This document shows positions 26,076 through 36,081 of a DNA stretch of 64,000 bases, in pieces. The number at the start of each line of letters is the position of its first letter. Within the stretch, counting starts at the first letter, position 1. The DNA is taken from the NCBI RefSeq assembly GCF_016772315.1, contig NZ_CP053482.1, forward strand, positions 2,480,001 through 2,544,000, given 5' to 3'. Position numbers and translations under genes: made by a program. Source of the DNA: Thiothrix subterranea (GTDB taxonomy: Bacteria; Pseudomonadota; Gammaproteobacteria; Thiotrichales; Thiotrichaceae). The notes under the pieces are model-generated. The model searched no databases and was not told where the DNA came from. It saw only the letters and a list, made by a program, of their open reading frames with translations.

Positions 26076-26980
26076 TGATGGATAACGCACGGGTACAGAT
26101 TTTACTGTCCACCTGGAACGGTGAGCGTTGGCTGCCGGAGTTATTGGCTTCGCTGGAAAAACAGACGTTTCAAGATTGGCAATTGCTGGTTCGGGATGAT
26201 GGCTCGACCGACCAAACGTTGCGCATTTTATTGAAATGGCAAGCAGCACACCCCGATAAGTTGGCGGGTTTGTTGCTGGATGGCAGTCATTTGGGGTGCA
26301 AGCTGAGTTTTAGCCGTTTGGTGGAAGCCAGCACCGCGCCGTGTCTGATGTTTTGTGATCAGGATGATGTGTGGTTTCCCGAAAAAGTGGAACTGCAATA
26401 CACCGCGTTGCGGCGTTTGGAAGGGCAGTACGGTGAGGCAACGCCGCTGTTGGTGCATTCGGATTTGGTGGTGGTGGATGAGGCACGCGCCATACAAGCG
26501 GTATCGTTTTGGGATTACCGCGATTTTGAGGTGGCGCAGCGCAAGCAGGCGTATTTGCTGAACAATGTAGTGACAGGGTGCGCCACGGCATTTAATCGCG
26601 CCGCAGCAGAGTTGGCGTTTCCAGTGCCATTGTATGCGCTGGAGCATGATCGCTGGTTGGCGTTGGTGTGTGCGTGGTTTGGGCAAATACAGGCATTGCC
26701 GCACCCTTTATTGCTGTATCGCCAGCATGATGAGAATGCGATCGGGGCGGAACCTGCCACTGTCAATGGCTTAAGTGCACGGGTGGATGGTTGGAGTCAG
26801 CAAGCGGAAGTGTTCTTGCACCGTTTTGGCGAGCGGCTGAATGCCGAGGATTTCAAATTGGTGACGGCAGTGGCGGGGCTACGCTATTTGCACGGTTGGA
26901 AACGGCGGCAACACATTTTACACCATCGGCTGTTCAAACCGGGTGTATTGAATAATGTGGCGCTGCTGCTATTTGCATAA
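26072..26980 (+). CDS. Family 2 glycosyltransferase (rhamnosyltransferase-like)
   Basis: 302-residue GT-A glycosyltransferase. It begins VQILLSTWNGERWLPELLAS and has VRDDGSTDQT and CDQDDVWFPEKV (the CDQDD motif of the WcaA/RfbG-type subgroup), then YLLNNVVTGCATAFNRAAAE and the acid-base region YALEHDRWLALVCAWFG. No membrane helix is seen, so it should act at the cytoplasmic face. A GTG at 26072 and ATGs at 26075 and 26078 are all possible starts; the GTG overlaps the previous stop. Confidence 0.87.
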   Translation: MMMDNARVQILLSTWNGERWLPELLASLEKQTFQDWQLLVRDDGSTDQTLRILLKWQAAHPDKLAGLLLDGSHLGCKLSFSRLVEASTAPCLMFCDQDDVWFPEKVELQYTALRRLEGQYGEATPLLVHSDLVVVDEARAIQAVSFWDYRDFEVAQRKQAYLLNNVVTGCATAFNRAAAELAFPVPLYALEHDRWLALVCAWFGQIQALPHPLLLYRQHDENAIGAEPATVNGLSARVDGWSQQAEVFLHRFGERLNAEDFKLVTAVAGLRYLHGWKRRQHILHHRLFKPGVLNNVALLLFA

Positions 26981-26996
26981 CAACAGGGGAGATACC

Positions 26997-28079
26997 ATGA
27001 CAACAATAATTCAGCGCCCTGATGTGGCAGTGATCGTGTTAACTCGCAATGCGGGGCGTTTGTGGCCGGAATGGATTAAGGCGCTTCAGCACCAAACCGT
27101 GCAGGCCGGGCGTTATTTGGTGATTGATTCACTCTCAGAAGACCACACGGCTGAACTGGCTGCGGCAGCAGGTTTGGAAGTGCAGCGGATTCATCCGCGC
27201 GACTTTAGTCACGGTGGCACGCGCCAGTTGGCGACGGAATTGTGCCCTGATGCGGAATTTCTGGTGTATTTGACGCAAGACGCCATCCTCAAACAAGCGG
27301 ATTCGCTGGAACAATTGCTCAAGCACGCCGCTGACGATAGCCATGTGGGCATGGTGTACGGGCGGCATTTACCGCGTGCGGATGCGGATCATTTAGAACG
27401 TCATGCGCGTGGCTTCACTTACCCCGCTACGTCTTCGGTGCGTGACCGGGAAAGTTTTAAAACTTTGGGGTATCGGGCGGCGTTTGCCTCGGATGTATAC
27501 GCAGTGTATCGGGCGAGTGCGTTGCGCAGTATCGGTGGCTTTCCCGAACACATTATTGTGAGTGAAGACAGTTATGTGGCGGCGCGGTTGTTGCTGGCGG
27601 GGTGGAAAACGGTGTATTCGGCGGAAAGTACCGTGGAACATTCGCACCGTTATTCGTTGGTGCAGATTTTCCGGCGTTATTTTGACGTGGGAGTTTTCCA
27701 TGCGTCGGAACAGCCCTTGATGCAAGCGGTGGGTGCGCCCGATCGTGAGGCGGGTACGTATGTGCGTTCGCTGATTCAGTATTTATATGTGCGTCAGAAA
27801 GGGTTATTGCCGCTGGCGGCGTTGCAGACCTTCGTGAAATTGATGGGTTTCCGTTTGGGGCAGCGTTACCAGCAATTACCCGCCAGTATTTGCCGGATGA
27901 TTAGCGTGCAACGTGCGTATTGGAGGAGAGAAGAGGGCGTATGCAAGACGCCCCTACGGGTAGGAATGGGTAGGGGCGTCTTGCATACGCCCTCTTTGGG
28001 TGCGCTTAAGCACAAAAAGTGTGATAAAACAGCAAAAAGTTTGTTACAGAATCTTGACAGAGAACAGCTTGAATATTAG
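26997..28079 (+). CDS. Family 2 glycosyltransferase (rhamnosyltransferase-like) with an altered C-terminus
   Basis: 360 residues from ATG 26997, with ribosome site GGGGAGA. GT-A motifs: VAVIVLTRNAGRLWPEWIKA, VIDSLSEDHT, YLTQDAILKQADSL (acidic metal site in TQDA) and FASDVYAVYRASALRSIGGF with VSEDSYVAARLLLAGW. The family core ends near YQQLPASICRMISVQRAYWR. The last 49 residues include 22 encoded by a 66-bp palindrome (27931-27996) and then KKCDKTAKSLLQNLDREQLE. They look non-homologous, as if the repeat replaced or extended the original end. Last gene of the glycan cluster; a terminator follows at 28141. Confidence 0.86.
   Translation: MTTIIQRPDVAVIVLTRNAGRLWPEWIKALQHQTVQAGRYLVIDSLSEDHTAELAAAAGLEVQRIHPRDFSHGGTRQLATELCPDAEFLVYLTQDAILKQADSLEQLLKHAADDSHVGMVYGRHLPRADADHLERHARGFTYPATSSVRDRESFKTLGYRAAFASDVYAVYRASALRSIGGFPEHIIVSEDSYVAARLLLAGWKTVYSAESTVEHSHRYSLVQIFRRYFDVGVFHASEQPLMQAVGAPDREAGTYVRSLIQYLYVRQKGLLPLAALQTFVKLMGFRLGQRYQQLPASICRMISVQRAYWRREEGVCKTPLRVGMGRGVLHTPSLGALKHKKCDKTAKSLLQNLDREQLEY
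27931..27996. repeat. Palindromic element C, in frame near the end of a glycosyltransferase gene
   Basis: 66-bp element with perfect 27-bp inverted arms (27931-27957 and 27970-27996) and a 12-nt loop. Outer part GAGGGCG, variable 9-mer TATGCAAGA, inner part CGCCCCTACGGG; the right arm is the exact complement. Element D in argS shares the outer and inner parts but has a different, also self-matching, 9-mer. Confidence 0.92.
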
Positions 28080-28140
28080 TATATTCATATATTGTTCATT
28101 ACCGATTTAACACTCCTCCATCCTCCTTTGGTGGTAATTG

Positions 28141-28167
28141 CGCGGCTCACACGGGCCGCGTTTTTTT
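28141..28167 (+). terminator. Rho-independent terminator after the polysaccharide cluster
   Basis: Stem CGCGGC/GCCGCG (28141-28146 and 28155-28160) with an 8-nt loop followed by seven T. It separates the glycan cluster from the rplM leader. The rest of 28080-28385 holds no gene I can support; an L13-operon leader structure may lie there but I cannot define one. Confidence 0.85.
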
Positions 28168-28385
28168 ATTTTGAATACGGTAGTTTTGGTCGCTGGTTTT
28201 TTCATGTGCTTGTCTCTTTATTGTTGCCTCTCCCTTGGTGTGAGGCATTTTTTTGTCGAGAGTTAAGTGCTAAACACTTGAGAATTTCCAGCATTTCCCC
28301 TAGAATGCCGCGTTTCTTCGTTCCCCCACCTTCTCAAGGTTTGGGGCGGATCGGCAAAACAGATTTAAGAAGTGGATTGAGCAAG

Positions 28386-28814
28386 ATGAAAACATTCAGT
28401 GCAAAGCCAGCTGAGGTAAAACGCGATTGGTTCGTCGTTGATGCCGAAGGCAAGGCGCTAGGCCGTTTGGCCTCCGAAGTTGCCCGGCGTTTGCGTGGCA
28501 AGCACAAGCCAGAATATACCCCGCACGTTGATACTGGCGACTATATCGTTATTATCAATGCTGACAAAGTTGGTATCACTGGTAACAAAGCCAAAGACAA
28601 AACTTACTATCACCATACCGGCTATATCGGTAATATGCGTGCTTTCACCTTTGAAAAAATGCAACAGCGTGCACCGGGTCGAGTCATTGAACTCGCTGTC
28701 AAAGGCATGTTGCCAAAAAATCCATTGGGTCGCGCCATGTACCGTAAGATGAAAATTTACGCTGGCACAGAACATAACCACCAAGCACAGCAGCCACAAG
28801 CGCTGGACTTTTGA
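28386..28814 (+). CDS. rplM: 50S ribosomal protein L13
   Basis: 142-residue ribosomal protein at the usual length for the family. Characteristic blocks: [60 protein letters not shown], and [20 protein letters not shown]. The ATG at 28386 matches the normal L13 N-terminus. The open frame extends upstream to 28092, but that part translates as unrelated hydrophobic sequence over the terminator and was rejected. It is followed by rpsI after 17 bp in the conserved L13-S9 operon. Confidence 0.98.
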   Translation: MKTFSAKPAEVKRDWFVVDAEGKALGRLASEVARRLRGKHKPEYTPHVDTGDYIVIINADKVGITGNKAKDKTYYHHTGYIGNMRAFTFEKMQQRAPGRVIELAVKGMLPKNPLGRAMYRKMKIYAGTEHNHQAQQPQALDF

Positions 28815-28831
28815 TCGGGCAGGAATGAGAA

Positions 28832-29224
28832 ATGGCTGAAACACAATATTACGGCACGGGTCGTCGCAAATCTTCATCGGCTCGCGTGTTTATGCGTGCA
28901 GGTAGCGGTACGATCACGGTTAACGGTAAAGCATTGGGTGACTTTTTCGGTCGCCAAACGGCCAGCATGGTCGTGCGTCAACCGCTGTACACCGTTAACA
29001 TGGCTGAGAAATTCGACATCAATGTCACGGTTGCGGGTGGTGGTATCACCGGTCAATCCGGCGCTATCCGCCTTGGCATTGCGCGTGCGTTGCTGCAATA
29101 CGACGAAACCCTGCGCGGCGAACTGAAGTCTGAAGGCTTCTTGACTCGTGATGCACGTAAAGTTGAACGTAAGAAAGTCGGCTTGCACAAAGCACGTCGC
29201 GCGACACAGTTCTCTAAGCGTTAA
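28832..29224 (+). CDS. rpsI: 30S ribosomal protein S9
   Basis: 130-residue ribosomal protein. It has [20 protein letters not shown] near the N-terminus, [20 protein letters not shown] in the middle and the basic end [14 protein letters not shown], whose last residues reach the P-site tRNA in known ribosomes. It is the second gene of the rplM-rpsI operon. Confidence 0.98.
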   Translation: MAETQYYGTGRRKSSSARVFMRAGSGTITVNGKALGDFFGRQTASMVVRQPLYTVNMAEKFDINVTVAGGGITGQSGAIRLGIARALLQYDETLRGELKSEGFLTRDARKVERKKVGLHKARRATQFSKR

Positions 29225-29268
29225 TGCGGTTGGGTTTTCAGTTTTTCTGAAAGCGTTAATGCGTGTAT

Positions 29269-29307
29269 CAACAAAGCCACAGCGCATCACTGCCTGTGGC
29301 TTTGTTG
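29269..29307. repeat. Perfect 14-bp hairpin downstream of rpsI
   Basis: Inverted arms CAACAAAGCCACAG (29269-29282) and CTGTGGCTTTGTTG (29294-29307) with an 11-nt loop. There is no T run on either side, so it is not a classical terminator. It may stabilise the operon transcript's 3' end or be a dispersed repeat. Confidence 0.6.
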
Positions 29308-29430
29308 CGTCTAACGTGTTGAAATTTTAATAGCTACCGTTTGTCGGTGAAGTGATGCTTTGATTAGCAAATCATGTGGCATTTTTGCAACATCTACAGT
29401 AAACTTTGTAGCGTATTTGCAAAAAAGCTG

Positions 29431-29459
29431 TTGCAAGACGCTGGCAAGGGATGTATAAA
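29431..29459 (+). promoter_or_regulatory. Probable sigma-70 promoter of the porin gene
   Basis: TTGCAA at 29431-29436, a 17-bp spacer and TATAAA at 29454-29459, about 75 bp before the porin ATG. The leader ends with ribosome site AGGAG. The remaining part of 29308-29430 shows nothing further. Confidence 0.55.
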
Positions 29460-29533
29460 TACTTCCGTCAGATTGAACAAATCGAAGATTAAATTTTAAA
29501 GACAGGACAAACCTTCTTAATAGGAGTCGACTC

Positions 29534-30544
29534 ATGAAAAACATTCTCGCAATCGCAGTTGCTACTGCACTGATCGCCCCAGCCGCTGCAATGGCTGAAA
29601 CTACTCTGTACGGCAAACTGCACGCTTCCGCAGGCGAAGTTAAAGATGCTGCTGGCACTAAAACTACTGCTGTTGAAAGCCACTCTTCACGCTTTGGTAT
29701 CAAAGGTTCTACCGAACTGAACGATGGCATGAGCGCTACTTACGGCCTGGAATACGGCTTGGATATAGATGGTGATAACGGCGGCGGCGCTGCTGCTGGC
29801 GGTAACGTAGGTACTGCTGGTACTACTGGTGCTCCTTTGAGTGCTCGTAATACTTTCGTTGGTTTGAAAGGTGGTTTCGGTGAGGTTCGTTTAGGTCGTC
29901 ATGACACACCAGCTAAATTGGCTACTGCTGGTTTGGATGTGTTTGCGGATACCTATGCTGATATGGCAAACATCATTAATGCCGATGCTCACCGTATCAA
30001 CAACGTCGTAGCTTATATCAACAAGTTTGGTCCTGTAGGTTTTGCTGCTGCAACTTCTACTGGTGCTGGTTTTGATGGTACTTCTGAAGCTAACAGCGTA
30101 ATGGCTAACTACAGCACTGGTCCTTTCTATGCTGGTTTGGGTTATACCGATGTTGATGGTGGTTCAGTTGCTGGCGCAGGTGTTTCTGCTGCTGAGCATG
30201 TGAACTTAGGTTTGGGTTACAAAGCTGAAGCTGGTCATGCTGTCAACTTCGTTATGGAAAATAGCTCAGGTGCTACTGCTGTAGAAGACGAAGCTATGAT
30301 GTTGTCTGGCGTTGCTAAGATGGGTGCAGTTTCCTTCAAAGCGGCGGTTGCTCAGAGCGAGCGTTCTGGCGCTGCGGCAGGCTCCAACGGCAAGGAAGAA
30401 ATGACTGCTATCGGTTTTGATTACGGTTTGGGTAAGAAAACCAGCGTATACATTCTCGGCACTGAGAACAAAAACACAGCTAAAGTTGAAGCAGGCGCTA
30501 CTAAGACCACTGCAACTGTACTGGGTGTTGTTACTGAATTCTAA
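29534..30544 (+). CDS. Gram-negative porin
   Basis: 336-residue outer-membrane beta-barrel. Signal peptide MKNILAIAVATALIAPAAAM with cleavage after AMA; then ETTLYGKLHASAGEV, the typical first strand of general porins (OmpC/Omp32 group). Further strands include FGIKGSTELNDGMSATYGLE, RNTFVGLKGGFGEVRLGRHD (the conserved GxFGxxxLGR block) and alternating barrel strands; it ends in Phe (VVTEF), the barrel-assembly signal. Codon use is rich in GCT/GGT and other highly expressed codons, unlike most neighbours. It is flanked by its own promoter and terminator, so it is monocistronic. Confidence 0.92.
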   Translation: MKNILAIAVATALIAPAAAMAETTLYGKLHASAGEVKDAAGTKTTAVESHSSRFGIKGSTELNDGMSATYGLEYGLDIDGDNGGGAAAGGNVGTAGTTGAPLSARNTFVGLKGGFGEVRLGRHDTPAKLATAGLDVFADTYADMANIINADAHRINNVVAYINKFGPVGFAAATSTGAGFDGTSEANSVMANYSTGPFYAGLGYTDVDGGSVAGAGVSAAEHVNLGLGYKAEAGHAVNFVMENSSGATAVEDEAMMLSGVAKMGAVSFKAAVAQSERSGAAAGSNGKEEMTAIGFDYGLGKKTSVYILGTENKNTAKVEAGATKTTATVLGVVTEF

Positions 30545-30571
30545 TCCTTCGGGTTTAGTTGACAGTTAAAG

Positions 30572-30595
30572 AAAAGGCTCCTTCGGGAGCCTTTT
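30572..30595 (+). terminator. Rho-independent terminator after the porin
   Basis: Stem AAAAGGCTCC (30572-30581) pairs with GGAGCCTTTT (30586-30595) around a TTCG tetraloop. Confidence 0.85.
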
Positions 30596-30614
30596 CGCGT
30601 TATAATTAAGCGCT

Positions 30615-31109
30615 ATGAAACACGCTATAAACCGTCAATGCCAGCCCTGTACCGCCTGTTGCGACGGCTGGGTACAAATGAATATCAAGGGGGCGGATGT
30701 CTACCCCGGTTGCCCTTGCCCGCACAGTACCGGCAAAGGTTGCAACGATTACGCCAATCGCCCGATTGACCCTTGTGACAATTTCAACTGCGGTTGGATT
30801 ATCCCCAACAGCCCGCTGCCGGATTGGATGAAACCCAATGAAGCTAAAGTCATGGTGCTGTTCAACAAATTCCAATGGCGCGGCGTGCCGGTCGATGTGG
30901 CGATTCCTGTTGGCAAACGCATTCCCCCGCGAGCCTTGAATTGGCTGAAACAGTTTGCCGAGCAACACGGTCGCCCCTTGGTCTATTTGGAACAAGAAAT
31001 TGTGAATGGCAAGTTTCAAAAAGATCAACAAGCGATTGCTTATGGCCCGCCAGACTTCCAGCGCGAGGTCATGGCACAGATTGCCCAAGGCAAGCGCTTG
31101 TGGGTATGA
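30615..31109 (+). CDS. Cys-rich hypothetical protein
   Basis: 164-residue soluble protein of unknown function. The N-terminal 70 residues carry a Cys pattern (CQPCTACCDGW, then CPCPHSTGKGC and CDNFNCGW) like that of small metal- or FeS-binding proteins of the YkgJ zinc/iron-chelating type. The C-terminal part (VMVLFNKFQWRGVPVDVAIP) is alpha/beta with no catalytic motif seen. It lies between the porin terminator and a Uma2 gene with a 30-bp gap, so it may be co-transcribed with the latter. Confidence 0.65.
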   Translation: MKHAINRQCQPCTACCDGWVQMNIKGADVYPGCPCPHSTGKGCNDYANRPIDPCDNFNCGWIIPNSPLPDWMKPNEAKVMVLFNKFQWRGVPVDVAIPVGKRIPPRALNWLKQFAEQHGRPLVYLEQEIVNGKFQKDQQAIAYGPPDFQREVMAQIAQGKRLWV

Positions 31110-31139
31110 TGAAGCAATAGATCGCAGAGGAGAGTACTC

Positions 31140-31718
31140 ATGGGTGCATTAAAACAGCCAGTTACCTATACCGCCGCTGAATATTTGGCACTGGAACAAA
31201 CAGCAGGTTTTAAAAGCGAATTTGTGGATGGTTATATTTACGCTATGTCGGGCGCGAGTGAAAACCATAATTTAGTGACGCTGAATATTGGTAGTTATTT
31301 GCGTAATATTTTGCGCGGTCAACAGTCCTGCCGTGTGTTTATGAGCGATATGCGTCTTGAGGTGAATGCAGGGCAGTTTTACTATTATCCCGATGTGATG
31401 TTGACCTGTGAGGGCAAGGGTGATGACCCTTACCATAAGCGCAATCCCTGTTTGCTGGTTGAGGTGACTTCACCCAGTACCAAGACGGTCGATTACCGCG
31501 AAAAGCTGCGTCATTATCTGGCAATTCCATCCTTGCGCTATTACCTGATTGCTGCACCGGATGTGCGTAAAGTGGAATATTTTCAACGCAATGCGAATGG
31601 CGAGTGGGAAAGCGGTATTCTTGAGGAAAATGAAATCCTGTTGATTGATTGCTCATCCTTACAGTGTGGTTTGCAATTGCGTGATGTCTACGCTGATATG
31701 GATGTCCCTGAGCGTTAA
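31140..31718 (+). CDS. Uma2-family (DUF820) putative restriction-like endonuclease
   Basis: 192-residue member of the Uma2 family with a PD-(D/E)XK-like fold. Marks: YTAAEYLALEQTAGFKSEFV, DGYIYAMSGASENHNLV, the core FYYYPDVMLTCEG with the acidic PDV, then PCLLVEVTSPSTKTVDYREK, giving the ExT/S-K pattern. Such genes are abundant in cyanobacteria and in filamentous sulfur bacteria, usually as solitary genes; their role is unsettled. GGAGAG ribosome site before the ATG. Confidence 0.85.
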   Translation: MGALKQPVTYTAAEYLALEQTAGFKSEFVDGYIYAMSGASENHNLVTLNIGSYLRNILRGQQSCRVFMSDMRLEVNAGQFYYYPDVMLTCEGKGDDPYHKRNPCLLVEVTSPSTKTVDYREKLRHYLAIPSLRYYLIAAPDVRKVEYFQRNANGEWESGILEENEILLIDCSSLQCGLQLRDVYADMDVPER

Positions 31719-31806
31719 TAGGCTGTTGCTGAATGACCTTCCGTTATAACAGGTTTTTTTCAATGGTGCAGCGCGGTACACTACGCCTCTTTGCAGCAGA
31801 GCATTC

Positions 31807-34800
31807 GTGAACGCCATGACAGCTACCCACCCGATTCGGGAAATTCCGTACAACTACACTTCATTCTCCGACAAAGAAATCGTGCAACGCTTGTTGGGCG
31901 CACGCGCGTGGGAGATTTTGCAGGCATTGCGTGAAAAGCGTGAAACCGGCATTTCGTCGCACATGTTGCTGGAAATCCTCGGTGATATGTGGGTGGTGCA
32001 GCGCAATCCTTACATCCACGATGATTTGCTGGAAAACCAGAAGCGGCGGCAATCGCTGTTTGACACCCTCAATGGGCGTGTGGAAAAGATTGAAGAACGT
32101 GCCAACGGTAATGCTTTAACGCTGGAATTGATGCAGATTGCCCGCAGTGCCTTGGCACAGTTTGCGGAAATGTTCCGGGCGGAATACGATTTGCGCGAAA
32201 AAACCCGCAAGCGCCTGCAAAAAATTACCCGTAAAGACAATATTCAGTTTGACGGCTTGGCACGGGTGTCTCACGTCACCGATGCGACCGACTGGCGGGT
32301 AGAATTGCCCTTTGTGGTACTGACACCGGATACCGAAGAAGAAATGGCGGCGTTGGTTGGCGAATGCATTGAGCTGGGGTTGACCGTGATTCCGCGAGGG
32401 GGTGGCACGGGTTATACCGGCGGTGCAGTGCCGTTGGATGCGCGTAGCGCGGTGATCAATACCGAAAAGCTCGAATCCCTCAGTGAAGTGCAATACCGCA
32501 ACGATTTGCCGGGTGTGGATAAAACCGTGGCGGTCGTGCGCACGGGGGCAGGGGTCATTACCCGTCGCGTGTCGGATTTGGCAGGCAAGCACGGTTTGGT
32601 GTTTGCGGTTGACCCGACGTCACAAGATGCTTCTACCATTGGCGGCAATATCGCCATGAATGCCGGTGGCAAAAAAGCGGTCTTGTGGGGAACCAGTCTC
32701 GACAATCTGCTCTCTTGGCGCATGGTCACGCCGGATGCGGATTGGCTGGAAGTCACGCGCCTGAATCACAATCTCGGCAAAATCCACGATCAGCAAACCG
32801 TGCAATTCTCGGTGCAACGCTTCCTCGCCGATGGCAAAACCCGCAAAGGTGAGCCGGAAATTCTCACCTTTGAAGGGCGCTATTTCCGCAAAGAAGGGCT
32901 GGGCAAGGATGTCACCAATAAATTCCTTGGCGGTTTGCCCGGTATTCAGAAAGAAGGTTGTGACGGTTTAATCACCTCCGGCGAATTCATTTTGCACCGG
33001 ATGCCCGACCAAATTCGTACCGTCTGTCTGGAATTCTACGGCACGGATTTGCACGAAGCCGTCCCCGCGATTGTGGAGGTGAAAAATTACCTCGACGGGC
33101 GCAATGACGTGCTGCTTTCCGGCTTGGAGCATCTCGACGAACGCTACGTCAAAGCGGTGAAATATACCCCGAAAGGCGCTCGCGGCATGTTGCCAAAAAT
33201 GGTGTTGATTGCCGACATTGTGAGCGATGACGAAAAGGCTGTTGCCGAGTCGGCTGCCGAAGTGGTGCGTTTGGCGAATGCGCGGAATGCCGAAGGTTTC
33301 ATCGCGATTAGCCCGGAAGCGCGTCGTCAGTTTTGGGCAGACCGTTCGCGCACGGCGGCGATTGCGGCGCACACCAATGCTTTTAAAATCAACGAAGACG
33401 TGGTGATTCCGCTGCACAATTTGGCGCGTTACACCGAAGGCATCGAAACCCTCAATATCCGCCAGTCGATGCAAAATAAGTTGCGCATGATTGACGGCTT
33501 GCTGGAACATTTGGCTGGCGATTTGCCGGAATTGCGGGCCGTGGCGGATTACGAAGCCAGTGCTGAACGCAGTTCCATTTGGGCAAACAAGCTGACACAC
33601 GCAGTGGATTACCTTCAGCAACGCAAAGTGCGTTGGGAACAAATTCTCGCGCATTTCGATGCACCGGCCGCCGCGCATCAGGATTTGCTGGATGATACCG
33701 CGAAAGCTGCGCAACGTCCGCACGATCGGGTGATTGATTTGTTGTTGCGGCGCGATTTGCGCATCTCTTACCGCAAGGAAATTATTCGACCGTTGCAGGA
33801 AATGTTTGCCGGGCGTGAATTAGAGCCGTTGATGCAGGCGATGGAAAAAATCCACCGCAAGATTCGCACCAGCCGTTTGTTCGTGGCGCTGCACATGCAC
33901 GCGGGCGATGGAAATGTGCACACCAATATTCCGGTGAATTCCAACGATTACGGCATGTTGCACGAAGCTGAGCGCATGGTGGATGCGATTATGGTGCTGG
34001 CGCGGGAATTGGATGGGGTGATTTCTGGCGAACACGGCATCGGCATTACCAAATTCCAGTATTTGGATGCGCGTGAAATCAACGAGTTTGCCGCGTATAA
34101 GCAAGACGTTGACCCACAAGGGCATTTCAACAAAGGTAAATTGCTGCCGGGGTCGGGCTTGCAGAATGCTTACACGCCGTCGTTACGCTTGGTCGAGCGC
34201 GAGGCTTTGTTGTTGGAACACAATGAGTTAGGTGCGCTCAACAACGACATTAAGGATTGTTTACGCTGCGGTAAGTGCAAGCCGGTGTGCAATACGCACA
34301 TTCCGCGTGCCAATTTGTTGTATTCGCCGCGCAATAAAATTCTGGCAACGGGCTTGATGATTGAGGCGTTTTTGTACGAAGAGCAAACGCGCCGTGGCGT
34401 TTCGATTCGGCATTTCGATGAAATGAACGATGTCGCTGACCATTGCACGGTGTGCCACAAGTGTTTCAACCCTTGTCCGGTGAATATCGACTTCGGCGAA
34501 GTCAGTGTGCGGATGCGCAGTATTTTGCGCGAACGTGGCAAGAAAAAGACCAGTCCGGTGACGTGGGCGTCGATGCAATTCCTGAATCTGAAAGACCCGA
34601 CGCAAATCAATATTATGCGTACCGGGATGATCAAGTTCGGTTACAAAGCGCAGCGTTTCGCGTATTCCTTGGCGAAAGCGGCGAATTTGTTAGGCGCTGA
34701 TAAACGTCCGGCCTCAACCTTGGGTAAACCGGCGATCAAAGAACAGGTGATTCAGTTCATTAAAAAGCCGTTACCGAAAGGACTGCCCGCGAAAACTACC

Positions 34801-35670
34801 CGTGCGATGCTGGGTTTGGAAGACGATAGCGTGATTCCGATCTTGCGTGATCCGGTGAAAACAGCGGATAAACGTGGCGATGCGGTGTTCTATTTCCCCG
34901 GTTGCGGCTCGGAACGTTTGTTCAGTCAGGTGGGCTTGGCAACGATGGCGATGCTGTACGAAACCGGCGCGACCACGGTATTGCCACCGGGGTATTTGTG
35001 CTGTGGCTACCCGCAAAACGCGGGCGGCGATTTGAAAAAGGGGACACAAATTTCCACCGAAAATCGCGTTTTGTTCCACCGCGTGGCGAATGCCTTGAGC
35101 TACCTCGACATTAAAACCGTGCTGGTATCGTGCGGGACGTGCATGGATCAGTTGCTCAAATACGAGTTTGACAAGATTTTCCCCGGTTGCCGCTTGCTCG
35201 ATATTCACGAATATTTGTTGGAAAAGGGTGTGAAAATGAATGGGGTTAGCGGTATCCAATACGTATACCACGACCCTTGCCACACACCGATGAAGCAGGT
35301 TAACCCGTTGAAAGTCACGCAGGAATTAACGGGTTCTAACGTGGTCTTGAGCGAACGTTGCTGCGGGGAAGCGGGGACGTTTGCGATTAGCCGCCCGGAT
35401 ATTGCCAGCCAGTTACGTTTCCGCAAAGCCGAAAGCCTCAAAGCAGGTATCAAAGAGCTGACCGGCAGTGACATGGCGCAGGAGGGTAAGGTGAAAATCC
35501 TCACGTCCTGCCCGGCTTGTCAGCAAGGGTTGTCGCGTTACGCGGATGATACCGGCATGGAAACCGATTACATCGTGGTGGAAATGGCGAATTACTTGCT
35601 GGGCAATGATTGGCAGCAAGGGTTTGTCGGCAAGGCGACGCATGGCGGGATAGAGAAAGTGTTGCTTTAA
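31807..35670 (+). CDS. Giant FAD-linked oxidoreductase with 4Fe-4S and CCG domains (DUF3683)
   Basis: 1287-residue fused dehydrogenase of the D-lactate/glycolate dehydrogenase type. In order: an N-terminal DUF3683 helical region (1-170); an FAD-binding domain of the vanillyl-alcohol-oxidase fold (about 175-400, [17 protein letters not shown] and [19 protein letters not shown]); an FAD-oxidase C-terminal domain up to about 800 ([27 protein letters not shown]); two 4Fe-4S motifs ([11 protein letters not shown] about 818, [12 protein letters not shown] about 880); and two CCG heterodisulfide-reductase-like repeats (about 1031-1110 and 1155-1235). Electrons probably go to the respiratory chain. 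GTG at 31807 or ATG at 31816 may start it. The substrate is not deducible from sequence. Confidence 0.88.
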   Translation: MNAMTATHPIREIPYNYTSFSDKEIVQRLLGARAWEILQALREKRETGISSHMLLEILGDMWVVQRNPYIHDDLLENQKRRQSLFDTLNGRVEKIEERANGNALTLELMQIARSALAQFAEMFRAEYDLREKTRKRLQKITRKDNIQFDGLARVSHVTDATDWRVELPFVVLTPDTEEEMAALVGECIELGLTVIPRGGGTGYTGGAVPLDARSAVINTEKLESLSEVQYRNDLPGVDKTVAVVRTGAGVITRRVSDLAGKHGLVFAVDPTSQDASTIGGNIAMNAGGKKAVLWGTSLDNLLSWRMVTPDADWLEVTRLNHNLGKIHDQQTVQFSVQRFLADGKTRKGEPEILTFEGRYFRKEGLGKDVTNKFLGGLPGIQKEGCDGLITSGEFILHRMPDQIRTVCLEFYGTDLHEAVPAIVEVKNYLDGRNDVLLSGLEHLDERYVKAVKYTPKGARGMLPKMVLIADIVSDDEKAVAESAAEVVRLANARNAEGFIAISPEARRQFWADRSRTAAIAAHTNAFKINEDVVIPLHNLARYTEGIETLNIRQSMQNKLRMIDGLLEHLAGDLPELRAVADYEASAERSSIWANKLTHAVDYLQQRKVRWEQILAHFDAPAAAHQDLLDDTAKAAQRPHDRVIDLLLRRDLRISYRKEIIRPLQEMFAGRELEPLMQAMEKIHRKIRTSRLFVALHMHAGDGNVHTNIPVNSNDYGMLHEAERMVDAIMVLARELDGVISGEHGIGITKFQYLDAREINEFAAYKQDVDPQGHFNKGKLLPGSGLQNAYTPSLRLVEREALLLEHNELGALNNDIKDCLRCGKCKPVCNTHIPRANLLYSPRNKILATGLMIEAFLYEEQTRRGVSIRHFDEMNDVADHCTVCHKCFNPCPVNIDFGEVSVRMRSILRERGKKKTSPVTWASMQFLNLKDPTQINIMRTGMIKFGYKAQRFAYSLAKAANLLGADKRPASTLGKPAIKEQVIQFIKKPLPKGLPAKTTRAMLGLEDDSVIPILRDPVKTADKRGDAVFYFPGCGSERLFSQVGLATMAMLYETGATTVLPPGYLCCGYPQNAGGDLKKGTQISTENRVLFHRVANALSYLDIKTVLVSCGTCMDQLLKYEFDKIFPGCRLLDIHEYLLEKGVKMNGVSGIQYVYHDPCHTPMKQVNPLKVTQELTGSNVVLSERCCGEAGTFAISRPDIASQLRFRKAESLKAGIKELTGSDMAQEGKVKILTSCPACQQGLSRYADDTGMETDYIVVEMANYLLGNDWQQGFVGKATHGGIEKVLL

Positions 35671-36059
35671 GGCGCGGAGATCGGCGGATGCTTTGCCTTC
35701 CGCCGTATCCAATTCAATGCCTGCAACACCCCTTTGCGGGTGACGATCCATTTTTCCAGCTCAAATTTGCCGGGAAAATTCATAATCCCCAAGCCAATCA
35801 TAATGGTGAGCAAGCCTTGCCCCGGTAACACCAGCATGGCAATCCCGGCTAATAGCACGGGTAAACCGAGCAAATTGCGGACGATAGCGCGGGGTTGCAA
35901 CAACACCTGCCAGCGATGCGGGTCACGCGGGCGGGTGAAATAGTCGCAGGGAATCCGTGCAACAAACCACGGCAAGAGCAGCAGCGACAATACAAACGTA
36001 ATGGCAGAAATTGCACCGAGCCAGATAAACAACGTTTCCAATAAAAACCCCAAGGTCAT
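35667..36059 (-). CDS. PGPGW-type small membrane protein
   Basis: 130-residue protein with two membrane regions: about 10-30 ([20 protein letters not shown]) and a hydrophobic pair around 62-95 ([20 protein letters not shown]). The second carries the LPGQG motif of the PGPGW family, followed by [14 protein letters not shown]. Function unknown. It converges on the giant oxidoreductase with a 4-bp overlap of stop regions and lies 22 bp downstream of amt, so it may be carried on the amt transcript. Confidence 0.7.
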   Translation of the reverse strand: MTLGFLLETLFIWLGAISAITFVLSLLLLPWFVARIPCDYFTRPRDPHRWQVLLQPRAIVRNLLGLPVLLAGIAMLVLPGQGLLTIMIGLGIMNFPGKFELEKWIVTRKGVLQALNWIRRKAKHPPISAP

Positions 36060-36081
36060 GGACGATGGGGTTGATTATACG

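Noticed and set aside
28092-28385. N-terminal extension of rplM by 98 codons
   Set aside because: The extension runs through a rho-independent terminator and has no L13 similarity; the ATG at 28386 gives the normal protein.
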